Assembly (NCBI GenBank): GCA_002419365.1
Contig: DIGA01000080.1
Coordinates: 1 to 20,266 of the forward strand
Reading direction: 5' to 3'
Length of the DNA: 20,266 nt
From: Mageeibacillus sp. UBA5734
Lineage (GTDB): Bacteria > Bacillota > Clostridia > Saccharofermentanales > UBA5734
Position numbers and translations under genes: made by a program. The notes beneath the pieces are model-generated. The model was not told where the DNA came from, did not search any database, and worked only from the letters and a program-made list of their open reading frames with translations. Below are positions 1 through 6,792 of this stretch, piece by piece. The first letter of the stretch is position 1. Each line of letters starts with the position of its first letter.

Positions 1-769
1 TGACATGGTAAATGTTTAAAAGTTCCTTGGAACCCTGGTTCAGGATGTCCAGGTCGAGGTTCGCTTTCTGGGCCAGATACGTTGCCCGGTCACTCAAGGT
101 GTAGGCTTCCTTTTCATTGGCGATGGTCAGGGTAGAACCCATCCCCTGGCCGCTTTCCTGGTACCAGGTACCGCTGGGTGCTTCAACCCCGGCTGCTTTC
201 CACACCGATAGCTCCTTGGTGTGCGTACCGGATTTGTCGCCGCGGGAAATAAAAATCGCTTCCTGGGTGGCGATGGACTTGAAGGCATCCGTCACTGCGG
301 TGAGGTCCTTGATTTTCGCCGGATCGGCTGGTGGTCCGACGACGATGAAGTCGTTGTGCATGACCAGCTGGTAGTTGACGACCTGACCCGCGTCGACCAG
401 GGGTTTTTCGCTGGAAGGGGCGTGGGTTAAAAGGACATCGGCTTCGCCTTTGGCACCCAGTTCAAGGGCCTGGCCCGTGCCGACGGCAATCGTCTTGACC
501 ATGTAGCCGGTCTGTTGCTCAAACATCGGGATGAGGTAGTCCAGAAGGCCGCTGTCCTGGGTGCTGGTCGTGGTGGCCAGGATGATTTCCTTGACATCGG
601 GTTCGGCCACTGTGGTTGTTTCCACGGCAACGGTTGTGGTCGCTTCAGTTACAGGCACTGAGGTGGCCGCAGTCGTTGCTGCAGATGTTGCCGGTGTCGC
701 TGCACAGCTGGCTGACAGTGCCAGGACCAGCAACAGAGAGGGAACCCAGAGCAACTTTGTTCGCTTCAT
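1..769 (-). CDS. tupA: Tungstate ABC transporter substrate-binding lipoprotein (TupA-like), 3' end cut by window
   Basis: This gene reads leftward from an ATG at 769 and is still open at the window edge, giving 256 visible codons; the family is roughly 270-290 residues, so only a short C-terminal piece is missing. The protein begins with a basic and hydrophobic signal peptide ending in a lipobox (LSASC, Cys22), so it should be a membrane-anchored lipoprotein. A Thr/Ala/Val-rich linker follows (about residues 23-58). The TTTSTQDSG segment at residues 66-74 is the oxyanion-binding signature of TupA/WtpA-like tungstate receptors. The start is supported by AAGGAG eight bases upstream. TupA delivers tungstate to a TupB/TupC importer, whose genes would lie beyond the left edge. 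A molybdate or mixed W/Mo role cannot be excluded, but the neighbouring AOR operon favours tungsten. Expression is probably attenuated by the leader element and terminator at 868-1012. Confidence 0.9.
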   Translation of the reverse strand, partial: MKRTKLLWVPSLLLVLALSASCAATPATSAATTAATSVPVTEATTTVAVETTTVAEPDVKEIILATTTSTQDSGLLDYLIPMFEQQTGYMVKTIAVGTGQALELGAKGEADVLLTHAPSSEKPLVDAGQVVNYQLVMHNDFIVVGPPADPAKIKDLTAVTDAFKSIATQEAIFISRGDKSGTHTKELSVWKAAGVEAPSGTWYQESGQGMGSTLTIANEKEAYTLSDRATYLAQKANLDLDILNQGSKELLNIYHV

Positions 770-867
770 TTTTCATACTCCTTCCAAATCCAGATCCTTT
801 TCGTCTCGACGTTTGTCCCGTCTGACTCGCTCACCGTTACGCTTATGCAACGGGTCAGGGCCGGAAT

Positions 868-901
868 ACAAAAACCGGCCCGCATCAAAAGCAGACCGGT
901 T
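868..901 (-). terminator. Intrinsic terminator in the tupA leader
   Basis: On the minus strand an 11-bp stem (AACCGGTCTGC pairing with GCGGGCCGGTT, two G-U pairs, 7-base loop) is followed directly by a run of five T. It lies between the conserved leader element and the tupA start, about 100 bases upstream of the ATG, the arrangement expected of a transcription-attenuating riboswitch. The 5' arm (AACCGG) can alternatively pair with CCTGGTT just upstream (907-913 region), giving a possible antiterminator that overlaps the closing helix of the element. Confidence 0.8.
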
Positions 902-912
902 CATTCAAACCA

Positions 913-1012
913 GGCCAGCCATTCTTTCCAATGCGGGAGGTCAGGCGATTTCTCAGCTGGCCCAATGGTTGCGTGCCATGGCAGGTGCGCTTTAGGCAGG
1001 ACAACTCGAATG
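913..1012 (-). promoter_or_regulatory. Candidate Mo/W-cofactor riboswitch upstream of tupA (copy A)
   Basis: This minus-strand leader shares an ordered set of blocks with the moeA leader at 10114-10213: TTCGAGT(C)TGTCC, then GC(C)TAAA, then a GGGCC-stem carrying a GAAA tetraloop, then CCTnCC, a purine-rich GGAAAG/GAAAAGG block, and a final GGCC. Both copies span 100 nt. In this copy GGCCAGC and GCTGGCC form a perfect 7-bp closing helix around the GAAA hairpin. Position (just after a promoter, just before a terminator) and gene context (tungstate uptake, cofactor synthesis) fit the molybdenum/tungsten cofactor riboswitch class (Rfam MOCO_RNA_motif). Class membership is inferred, because the consensus was not checked. 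A protein operator is the alternative, but the matched structure favours RNA. Confidence 0.65.
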
Positions 1013-1033
1013 ACGATAGATTCTGTTGGGCTC

Positions 1034-1062
1034 ATTATAAGGACCAACCATCCTGGCGGCAA
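1034..1062 (-). promoter_or_regulatory. Sigma-A promoter for tupA
   Basis: On the minus strand TTGCCG and a perfect TATAAT are separated by exactly 17 bases. Transcription would start near 1027 and run through the candidate riboswitch and terminator into tupA. It diverges from the AOR operon promoter at 1171-1199. Confidence 0.75.
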
Positions 1063-1170
1063 GTGGGTGAAATCCGGGCCAAATGGACACTTGCTGATCG
1101 ATATGGCAAATTGAATAAAAAAATCTGGCAAAATGACGTTTTGTTTTCACCGGAATCCTGTCTGGAAGGG

Positions 1171-1199
1171 TTGAAATGGCGGTATAATTTGAATATAAT
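1171..1199 (+). promoter_or_regulatory. Sigma-A promoter for the ferredoxin-AOR-moeB-moaD operon
   Basis: TTGAAA (1171-1176) and TATAAT (1194-1199) are separated by 17 bases, a near-consensus sigma-A promoter preceded by an A/T-rich stretch. The predicted start near 1206 leaves a leader of about 145 nt before the ferredoxin GTG. No copy of the tupA/moeA leader element and no clear terminator is visible in this leader. The only structure seen is a weak 7-bp hairpin at about 1303-1322. The rest of the gap between tupA and the ferredoxin (770-1350) holds no further gene that I can support. Confidence 0.75.
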
Positions 1200-1350
1200 T
1201 CTCTCAACGCCCACTCACAAACGTTTACGGAACCAAAAACAACCAGTATTAACAATGATTAGCTCATTTATAAGGCTTGTTACGGTATAAAGATGGGTGT
1301 CTGACGATTCAATCATGAGTCGATTGTGGTGTAAAAAAGGGGGAACGGCT

Positions 1351-1764
1351 GTGGCTAAATATCTGTCGGCCAGTGAGATGAACAAATGCATTGGCTGCTT
1401 CACGTGCATGAACATTTGCTCGATCGTCAACAAGCAAAATCATTCCAATACGAAGAGTGCGATCAAGGTCCGGACACGGGGTGGCATGACCGGCCGGTTC
1501 GTCGCGATCGTCTGCATCGCTTGCGACGACCCGGCGTGCATGGAGGCCTGTCCGAGTGGCGCCCTGGTCAAACGTGAGGGTGGCGGTGTCCTCTTGAAAC
1601 CGGAGCTGTGCATTGGCTGCCACCGCTGTGAAAAAGCGTGCATCATGCAGGCAGTTTTCTGGGACGACGACATCAACAAACCGATCATCTGCCGCCATTG
1701 CGGCTCGTGTGCCCGGTTCTGCCCGCACAAATGCCTGGAGATGGTGGAGGCTGGTGAAAAATGA
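1351..1764 (+). CDS. Four-cluster [4Fe-4S] ferredoxin-like electron-transfer subunit of AOR
   Basis: The 137-residue product has sixteen cysteines arranged as four [4Fe-4S] binding groups: CIGCFTCMNIC (from residue 13), CIACDDPACMEAC, CIGCHRCEKAC and CRHCGSCARFC. It is cytoplasmic, with no signal peptide. Small polyferredoxins of this type sit next to AOR-family catalytic subunits and carry electrons between the tungstopterin enzyme and ferredoxin or another partner. I chose the GTG at 1351 because AGGGGG lies just upstream and because MAKYL is a typical family N-terminus; GTG 1297 and ATG 1315 are in frame but lack a good ribosome binding site. The stop overlaps the AOR start (ATGA), indicating translational coupling. 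Confidence 0.9.
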   Translation: MAKYLSASEMNKCIGCFTCMNICSIVNKQNHSNTKSAIKVRTRGGMTGRFVAIVCIACDDPACMEACPSGALVKREGGGVLLKPELCIGCHRCEKACIMQAVFWDDDINKPIICRHCGSCARFCPHKCLEMVEAGEK

Positions 1765-3641
1765 TCAACGAAAAGTTCATGCGCATCCTCAATATTGACC
1801 TCAATACGAGCAAGATCCGGATCGACCAGCGCACCGATCTGATGCCCTATCTTGGCGGCGTTGGCATCGCCAGCAAGCTGCTCGAGGAAAACATGCACCC
1901 CGAGCTCGACGCCTTGCATCCGGACCAGCCGATCATTTTCGCGATCGGTGCTGGCACGTGGGTGTTCCCTGTTCTGACCAAGACCGTCGCCATGTTCCGT
2001 TCTCCGCTGACCAATGAGCTGGGCGAGTCTTATGCTGGCGGCCGTCTGGCAATGACGATGCTGATGGCAGGCTATGATGCGATTGTCATCACCGGCAAGG
2101 CCAGCAAACCCGTTTTTGTCTCGATCAAAAACAATGACATTGCCTTCAATGATGCCCGTGCATTCTGGGGCATCGACAGCGAACCGACGGGTCAGGCGAT
2201 CCGCGAACGGCTCGAGGGTGGCGGCAAACGCAGCATCATCCGCATCGGCCCGGCCGGTGAAAACCAGGTCGCTTTTGCCAGTGTCTGTGTCGATTCGTTC
2301 CGCCATTTCGGCCGGCTCGGCCTGGGCGCTGTCATGGGCTCGAAAAACCTCAAGGCCATGACCGTGATGGGTGACCGCTCGATCCCGATCCATGACACGA
2401 AAAACTATTTCAAGGTCTACCAGCAGATCTACAAGAAATGTACGACGACCGACATGATGCAGAAGTACCACGATGCCGGTACGGCGATCGGCCTGCGGTC
2501 GCTCAGTGTGTCCAATTCGTTGCCGACCTATAATCTCAAGACGACGACATACGAACATGCCGACGACATTTCCGGCGAAGAATTTGCCCGCAAGAACCTG
2601 GTCCGCAAAGTGGCCTGCACAGGCTGCCCGGTTGGCTGTATCCATATCGGCATGTACCGGCGCGAATTCGACAAAGGCCATGAATACGAGGCGATCAGCG
2701 TCCCGTATGACTATGAACTGATGTTTGCCCTCGGCAGCTATCTCGGGATCAAGACAACGGACGAAATCATTGCCCTGATCGACGAGGTCGAAGAAACCGG
2801 CATGGATGCAATCAGCGCCGGTGTCTGCCTGGGCTGGGCAACTGAAGCGGTCGAGCATGGCCTGATCGATGAAAGTGACACCATTGTGCCGTTGAAATTC
2901 GGTGATACTGAAGGCTATCTCAAGGCGATCCGCTATCTGTCCAAGGGCAAGAACAAGTTCTACCGCAATCTGGGCAAAGGCAGCAAGCACGCTTCTTCCA
3001 TCTATGGGGGCGCTGACTTTGCCATGCACTATGCCGGCAACGAAACCCCTGGCTACCACACTGGCTACGCCTCAGCCGTCGGTTTTGCTGTCGCCTCGCG
3101 CCACTCCCACCTCGACAATGGCGGCTACCAGATCGACCAGTCGGTCAAGGAAGTCAATCCGGAAGATCTGGTCAGCAAGATTTTCTTCGAGGAACATGAC
3201 CGCTGCATGGTCAATGGTATCGGGATGTGCATGTTCGCCCGCAAAATCTATGACCACCAGACGATCATCGAAGCTTTGAACAGCATCGGCTGGAATCTGA
3301 CAGCACAAGATCTCGAGCAGATTGGCAAGCGCATCTTGCGCACGAAACTGCGCATCAAGGCCAAATACGGCTTCAGCCAGAAGGCTGTCCGTCTGCCCAA
3401 ACGTTTTTTTGAAACGCCCACCATGCATGGCGTCCTCGACGAAACGATTGTCAACCAGATGATGAAACTCTACATCGCCAAGGCGAATGATATGATGTGC
3501 GAGCCGGACCCGGTGCTGGAGACCCTCGCAGCCGAGCAAAAAGCGGCCGCTGAAAAGGCTGCAGCAGGTAAGCCTGTCGCCAAGACCGCTGCAGAAAAAG
3601 CTGCTGCGAAACCAGCTGCTGATAAGGCTGCACAAGGTTGA
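1761..3641 (+). CDS. aor: Tungsten-containing aldehyde ferredoxin oxidoreductase family protein
   Basis: At 626 residues this matches AOR catalytic subunits (about 605-620) plus a short tail. The family oxidises aldehydes to carboxylic acids, or runs in reverse, at a tungsten bis-pyranopterin site, passing electrons to ferredoxin. The [4Fe-4S] ligands are Cys286, Cys289 and Cys293 (CTGCPVGC) plus Cys490 (GMCMF), nearly the same spacing as Pyrococcus AOR (288/291/295/494). The N-terminal domain carries the pterin-binding pattern around KTVAMFRSPLTNELGESYAGG, and GRLGLGAVMGSKNLKA is typical. Glu308/Glu310 in GHEYE lie where the catalytic Glu of AOR is expected. The exact subtype (AOR, WOR, XOR-like) and the substrate are not determinable by eye. 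Residues 589-626 are an unusual Ala/Lys/Glu-rich tail. The ATG overlaps the ferredoxin stop; ATG 1782 is a possible later start. Confidence 0.92.
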   Translation: MINEKFMRILNIDLNTSKIRIDQRTDLMPYLGGVGIASKLLEENMHPELDALHPDQPIIFAIGAGTWVFPVLTKTVAMFRSPLTNELGESYAGGRLAMTMLMAGYDAIVITGKASKPVFVSIKNNDIAFNDARAFWGIDSEPTGQAIRERLEGGGKRSIIRIGPAGENQVAFASVCVDSFRHFGRLGLGAVMGSKNLKAMTVMGDRSIPIHDTKNYFKVYQQIYKKCTTTDMMQKYHDAGTAIGLRSLSVSNSLPTYNLKTTTYEHADDISGEEFARKNLVRKVACTGCPVGCIHIGMYRREFDKGHEYEAISVPYDYELMFALGSYLGIKTTDEIIALIDEVEETGMDAISAGVCLGWATEAVEHGLIDESDTIVPLKFGDTEGYLKAIRYLSKGKNKFYRNLGKGSKHASSIYGGADFAMHYAGNETPGYHTGYASAVGFAVASRHSHLDNGGYQIDQSVKEVNPEDLVSKIFFEEHDRCMVNGIGMCMFARKIYDHQTIIEALNSIGWNLTAQDLEQIGKRILRTKLRIKAKYGFSQKAVRLPKRFFETPTMHGVLDETIVNQMMKLYIAKANDMMCEPDPVLETLAAEQKAAAEKAAAGKPVAKTAAEKAAAKPAADKAAQG

Positions 3642-3648
3642 TGACCCG

Positions 3649-4476
3649 GTGATCCAGCCTGGTTCTGAGTCCCACACCCCTAACGATTTCTATGCCCGGC
3701 AGGTCATCCTGCCGGAAATCGGCCAGCAAGGTCAGACCCGGCTCCAACAGAGCCGGGTTTTGGTTATTGGCGCAGGCGGCCTCGGCTCTCCCATCCTGAT
3801 GGCTCTGGCCGGTGCGGGTGTCGGCCACCTGACCGTGGTCGACCATGACATCGTCTCGGCATCCAACCTCAACCGCCAGTTCCTCTATACAGCTGCTGAC
3901 ATCGGCCAGCCCAAAGCCACCACCGCCCGGGACCGCCTCCTGGCTTATCACCCGGATATCGAGGTCATCGCACTGGACCAGACGTTCACGGCAGAACTAG
4001 CCCGGCATGTGATCCCGGACCATGACCTGGTCGTGGCCGCAGTCGACAACCGGGGAGCCCGGCGATTGATTAATCGCGCCTGCTATCCGTTGGGAAAACC
4101 CTGGATTGACGGCGGAGTGCGCGGTTTCTCCGGCTCGGTTGCCGTCTACAGACCTGGCGAAACGTCCTGCTACGATTGCCGCTTTGATCTGGTGGAAGAA
4201 GATCCTATGGCCTCTGCTGTTGATGAAACAGACGCGAATTCGACTGTTGCCCCGAAAACGCCCGCCGCTCCGATCGGTGCCCTGGGAGCCACCGCCAGCG
4301 TCATCGGCTCGCTGGAAGCAGACCTCGCCTTGTGTCTCTTGCTCGGGCTGGGTGACCCGCTCCAGGGGGAGATGTTGTATTACCACGGCCGGACGCTCGA
4401 TTTTCAACGGATTCCCATTGCCGCCCGCCCCGATTGCCCGATCTGTGGGCCGCATCAGACTGACCCTGTGAGGTAA
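3649..4476 (+). CDS. moeB: MoeB/ThiF/HesA-type sulfur-carrier adenylyltransferase
   Basis: The 275-residue protein has the E1-like fold signatures: the nucleotide-binding GAGGLGSP motif (about residues 42-49), the acidic VVDHD strand end, SNLNRQF with its conserved Arg, and AAVDNRGAR. Four zinc ligands are visible as Cys174/Cys177 and Cys263/Cys266. The enzyme should adenylate the C-terminus of the small carrier encoded immediately downstream, preparing it for sulfur loading in pyranopterin dithiolene synthesis. The segment where MoeB and ThiF usually have a Cys (after the first CxxC) reads NSTVAPKTPAAP and has none. The start is GTG at 3649, seven bases after the AOR stop; the nearby ATG 3641 is closed by a stop after three codons. 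Involvement in thiamin synthesis is possible, but the AOR operon context favours the W/Mo cofactor. Confidence 0.85.
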   Translation: MIQPGSESHTPNDFYARQVILPEIGQQGQTRLQQSRVLVIGAGGLGSPILMALAGAGVGHLTVVDHDIVSASNLNRQFLYTAADIGQPKATTARDRLLAYHPDIEVIALDQTFTAELARHVIPDHDLVVAAVDNRGARRLINRACYPLGKPWIDGGVRGFSGSVAVYRPGETSCYDCRFDLVEEDPMASAVDETDANSTVAPKTPAAPIGALGATASVIGSLEADLALCLLLGLGDPLQGEMLYYHGRTLDFQRIPIAARPDCPICGPHQTDPVR

Positions 4477-4479
4477 TCC

Positions 4480-4755
4480 ATGAACGTGCAATTTTTCGCC
4501 CACTTGATTGACTTGGCAGGCACAAGCAGCTGCACGGTCAGCGGCCCGGCCGATGTGACATCGCTTGTTCAGCACCTGTGCACAACCTATGGTGCACAAC
4601 TGGCCAGCCAACTGCTCGACCAGACTGGCCAGCCCCTGCACGAAGACCTGTTCGTCCTGGTCAACGGCCGCCACATCCGCCAGCTCCAGGGCCTCGCGAC
4701 CCCCCTGCAAGAAAACGACACCATAGCCTTCGTCCCCATGGTCGAAGCCGGCTAA
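4480..4755 (+). CDS. moaD: MoaD/ThiS-like ubiquitin-fold sulfur carrier, C-terminus Ala-Gly
   Basis: This 91-residue beta-grasp protein ends in IAFVPMVEAG. It starts at ATG 4480 with GAGG six bases upstream, directly after the moeB stop, so the pair is clearly co-translated. Its expected role is to carry a thiocarboxylate on its last glycine and donate sulfur to cyclic pyranopterin monophosphate together with MoaE. Family members almost always end in Gly-Gly; here the penultimate residue is Ala (GCC GGC TAA). The last Gly, which forms the adenylate and thiocarboxylate, is retained. No MoaE gene is visible in the window. A ThiS role is less likely given the neighbours. Confidence 0.82.
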   Translation: MNVQFFAHLIDLAGTSSCTVSGPADVTSLVQHLCTTYGAQLASQLLDQTGQPLHEDLFVLVNGRHIRQLQGLATPLQENDTIAFVPMVEAG

Positions 4756-4809
4756 AAAAGGGACCGGGTCTTGATATCGAAAACCGATATCAAGACCCGG
4801 TCCTATTTC
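4755..4809. terminator. Bidirectional terminator between convergent operons
   Basis: A perfect 19-bp inverted repeat (4761-4779 with 4785-4803) encloses a five-base AAAAC loop. Reading the minus strand, the stem is followed by TTTTTT, a good intrinsic terminator for the moeA-moaA-moaC-MOSC operon. On the plus strand the tail is only TATTTC, so it is a weaker terminator after moaD. The stem reaches the last base of the MOSC gene's stop codon. Confidence 0.85.
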
Positions 4810-5234
4810 AGTTCAATCGGGTCGCCGGGCCGGATGGTGCCGCCTGCGAGCACACGGGCGAAGATGCCCTCGCGTGGCATGACGCAGTCGCCGACTTGGT
4901 GGTAGATGGCGCAGTGCTGGTGACATTCTTTGCCGATCTGGGTGACTTCGAACAGGACGGGCCCGGCGTAAAACTGGGTGCCGATGGGTAATTCATAGAG
5001 GATGATGCCCTCGGTGGTCAGGTTTTCGGCAAAACGGCCGGTGCAGAGCCCTTCGATGCCCAATTCCTCGATCTTTTTGATGCTCTCCTGGCCGAGCAGG
5101 GAGACCTGGCGGTGCCATTTTCCGGCATGGGCATCGCCCTCCAGGCCAAAATCAACGATGAAATGCCCTTCTGGAATCGCTTCCTTGGGGACGCCCTTTT
5201 TTACGCTGCGGTTGATGGCGATGACGGATGCCAT
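4803..5234 (-). CDS. MOSC-domain protein
   Basis: This 143-residue single-domain protein starts at ATG 5234, three bases after the moaC stop, with AAGGAG in the end of moaC. MOSC domains are found in molybdenum-cofactor sulfurases and in small stand-alone proteins thought to bind sulfur or the pterin cofactor. The GKECHQHC segment and the nearby GDCVMPREGIFARV segment are typical of the stand-alone type found in Mo/W cofactor operons; the conserved cysteines are candidates for sulfur or metal handling. Being the last gene of a cofactor operon, it probably acts late, on the finished cofactor or on its sulfur ligand. The exact reaction is not established for this subgroup. Confidence 0.88.
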   Translation of the reverse strand: MASVIAINRSVKKGVPKEAIPEGHFIVDFGLEGDAHAGKWHRQVSLLGQESIKKIEELGIEGLCTGRFAENLTTEGIILYELPIGTQFYAGPVLFEVTQIGKECHQHCAIYHQVGDCVMPREGIFARVLAGGTIRPGDPIELK

Positions 5235-5236
5235 GG

Positions 5237-5770
5237 TCAGTTCTCCTTGTTTTTCAAATAGTGGCCGGACTTGCCGCCCGTTTTTTCGAGCAATTGGATC
5301 GATTCGATGACCAGGCCGCGGTCGATTGCCTTCACCATGTCGTACAGGGTCAGAGCCGCAACGGAGACGGCTGTCATGGCCTCCATTTCGACGCCTGTCT
5401 TGCCAGTCAGCTGGACCAGCGCCTCGATGGAGAGGTGATCTGTCCCCACAGGTGTGAAATCGATGCTGACTTTTTCCAGTGCCAGCGGGTGGCAGAGAGG
5501 AATCAGGTCGGACGTTTTCTTGGCCGCCATGATGCCAGCGATCCGCGCTGTGGCCAGGACATCGCCCTTGGGCAACTGGCCATCGAGGATCGCCTGCAGA
5601 GTGGCTGGCTGCAGATGCACGATCGCCTTGGCCCGGGCGGTGCGTACTGTAGCTGACTTGGCACCGACATCGACCATGTGCGCCTCGCCCCGCTCGTTCA
5701 AATGGCTGAGTCCAGTGGAGGGAGTGTCAGCTGGTTTGGCTGCATCGGTATCGATAGTGGATCGAGTCAT
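5237..5770 (-). CDS. moaC: Cyclic pyranopterin monophosphate synthase MoaC
   Basis: The 177-residue product contains the MoaC hallmarks: HLNERGEAHMVDVGAKSATVR near the N-terminus, TSDLIPLCHPLALEKVSIDF, and TGVEMEAMTAVSVAALTLYDMVKA, followed by the GGKSGHY end. MoaC converts the MoaA product, 3',8-cyclo-GTP, into cyclic pyranopterin monophosphate. I chose ATG 5770, which has AGGAAGG about ten bases upstream; the longer reading from 5818 adds 16 residues without family similarity. About 25 residues precede the conserved core, slightly longer than usual. It lies 53 bases after moaA, forming with it the two-step start of the pathway. Confidence 0.95.
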   Translation of the reverse strand: MTRSTIDTDAAKPADTPSTGLSHLNERGEAHMVDVGAKSATVRTARAKAIVHLQPATLQAILDGQLPKGDVLATARIAGIMAAKKTSDLIPLCHPLALEKVSIDFTPVGTDHLSIEALVQLTGKTGVEMEAMTAVSVAALTLYDMVKAIDRGLVIESIQLLEKTGGKSGHYLKNKEN

Positions 5771-5823
5771 AATTAGGTTTCCTTCCTGCCTGAGCATGCT
5801 TGCACAAAATGAGTTCAATCCAT

Positions 5824-6792
5824 TTATCCGCCAGTGCGATCCATGCTGCGGTTGGGCATCTGATGAGATTCAAACTGGTGGCGGAGTGGTTTGGCCCGGA
5901 TCGCAGCGGCTAGAGCTTGAGCGAGCAGGGCGTCATCGGGCTGGTCCAGCCAGGGCAGCAAGTCGCATTCGTCATCCTGGCCGAGACAGCCTTTGACCTT
6001 GCCGTCAGCGGTGATCCGGACCCGGTTGCAGACGTGGCAAAAGCGGTGTGATATGGGCCGGATCAGGCCGATGGTCCCTCGATGGCCAGGCAGGCGGTAG
6101 TCTTCGGCCGGCTGGCCGGGATAACTGTCGGCGACTCGCTCCAGCTGGGGATAGCGTTGCAGGATCTCCGTGCCGGTCACCAATTGATCCGATGCGGCAG
6201 CCGACTGGTTCATTGGCATCAGTTCGATCAGGCGCAAGGCCAGCGGTCTGGCGCGCGTCAGATCAAACAACTGGTCGAGCTCATCGTCATTGACGCCACG
6301 CATCAGGACTGTGTTGAGTTTGACCGGGTGCAGGCCCGCCGCCAGGCTGGCATCGATGCCAGCCAACGCCCGGTCGAGCGAACCATTCCCCGTGATTTTC
6401 TCGAAACGGTCCGCCTTGAGGGAGTCCAGGGAAATATTGATCCGCATCAAACCGGCCTCTTTCAGCGCAGTGGCCCTTTCTGCGAGGTCCTGGCCATTGG
6501 TTGTCAGTGAGAGATCGGTGATTTCCGGATGGCGCCGGATCTGGCGGATGATCTCTTCGAGATCGTGACGCAGCAGCGGTTCGCCGCCCGTCAAGCGGAT
6601 CTTGGTGATGCCAAGTCCGGCCAGGACACGAACGAGGCGGTCAATTTCGGCAACGGTCAGGATCCTCGTCTGGGCAAAAAGATCGAAGCCAGATGGACAG
6701 TGCCCCGGGCGGCAATAAACGCAGTTCAGATTGCAGCGCGGCGTGATGGAGAGCCTCAGGTAGGTGATGGAACGGCCGTATTGGTCAAGCAT
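5824..6792 (-). CDS. moaA: GTP 3',8-cyclase MoaA (radical SAM)
   Basis: The 322-residue radical SAM enzyme catalyses the first step of pyranopterin synthesis from GTP. The N-terminal cluster motif is Cys20, Cys24, Cys27 (RCNLNCVYC), followed by the SAM-binding LTGGEPLLR. The C-terminal substrate-binding cluster is seen as CHVC plus the Cys of KGCLGQ, and the protein ends in the functionally important Gly-Gly. The frame stays open up to 7017, but the first 75 residues of that reading overlap the upstream gene and show no family similarity. ATG 6792 gives the typical MLDQYGR start and overlaps the preceding stop (ATGCTTGA), so translation is probably coupled. No good Shine-Dalgarno is seen. Confidence 0.95.
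   Translation of the reverse strand: MLDQYGRSITYLRLSITPRCNLNCVYCRPGHCPSGFDLFAQTRILTVAEIDRLVRVLAGLGITKIRLTGGEPLLRHDLEEIIRQIRRHPEITDLSLTTNGQDLAERATALKEAGLMRINISLDSLKADRFEKITGNGSLDRALAGIDASLAAGLHPVKLNTVLMRGVNDDELDQLFDLTRARPLALRLIELMPMNQSAAASDQLVTGTEILQRYPQLERVADSYPGQPAEDYRLPGHRGTIGLIRPISHRFCHVCNRVRITADGKVKGCLGQDDECDLLPWLDQPDDALLAQALAAAIRAKPLRHQFESHQMPNRSMDRTGG

Noticed and set aside
1206..1350. A third copy of the Mo/W leader element before the ferredoxin-AOR operon
   Set aside because: None of the conserved blocks (TTCGAGT, TGTCC, GAAA-loop arm) and no terminator could be found in this leader.
1440..3059. A 539-codon minus-strand open frame antisense to the ferredoxin and AOR genes
   Set aside because: It is a shadow of the well-supported plus-strand genes; its product has no recognisable motif and no ribosome binding site, and GC-rich genes often leave the opposite strand open.
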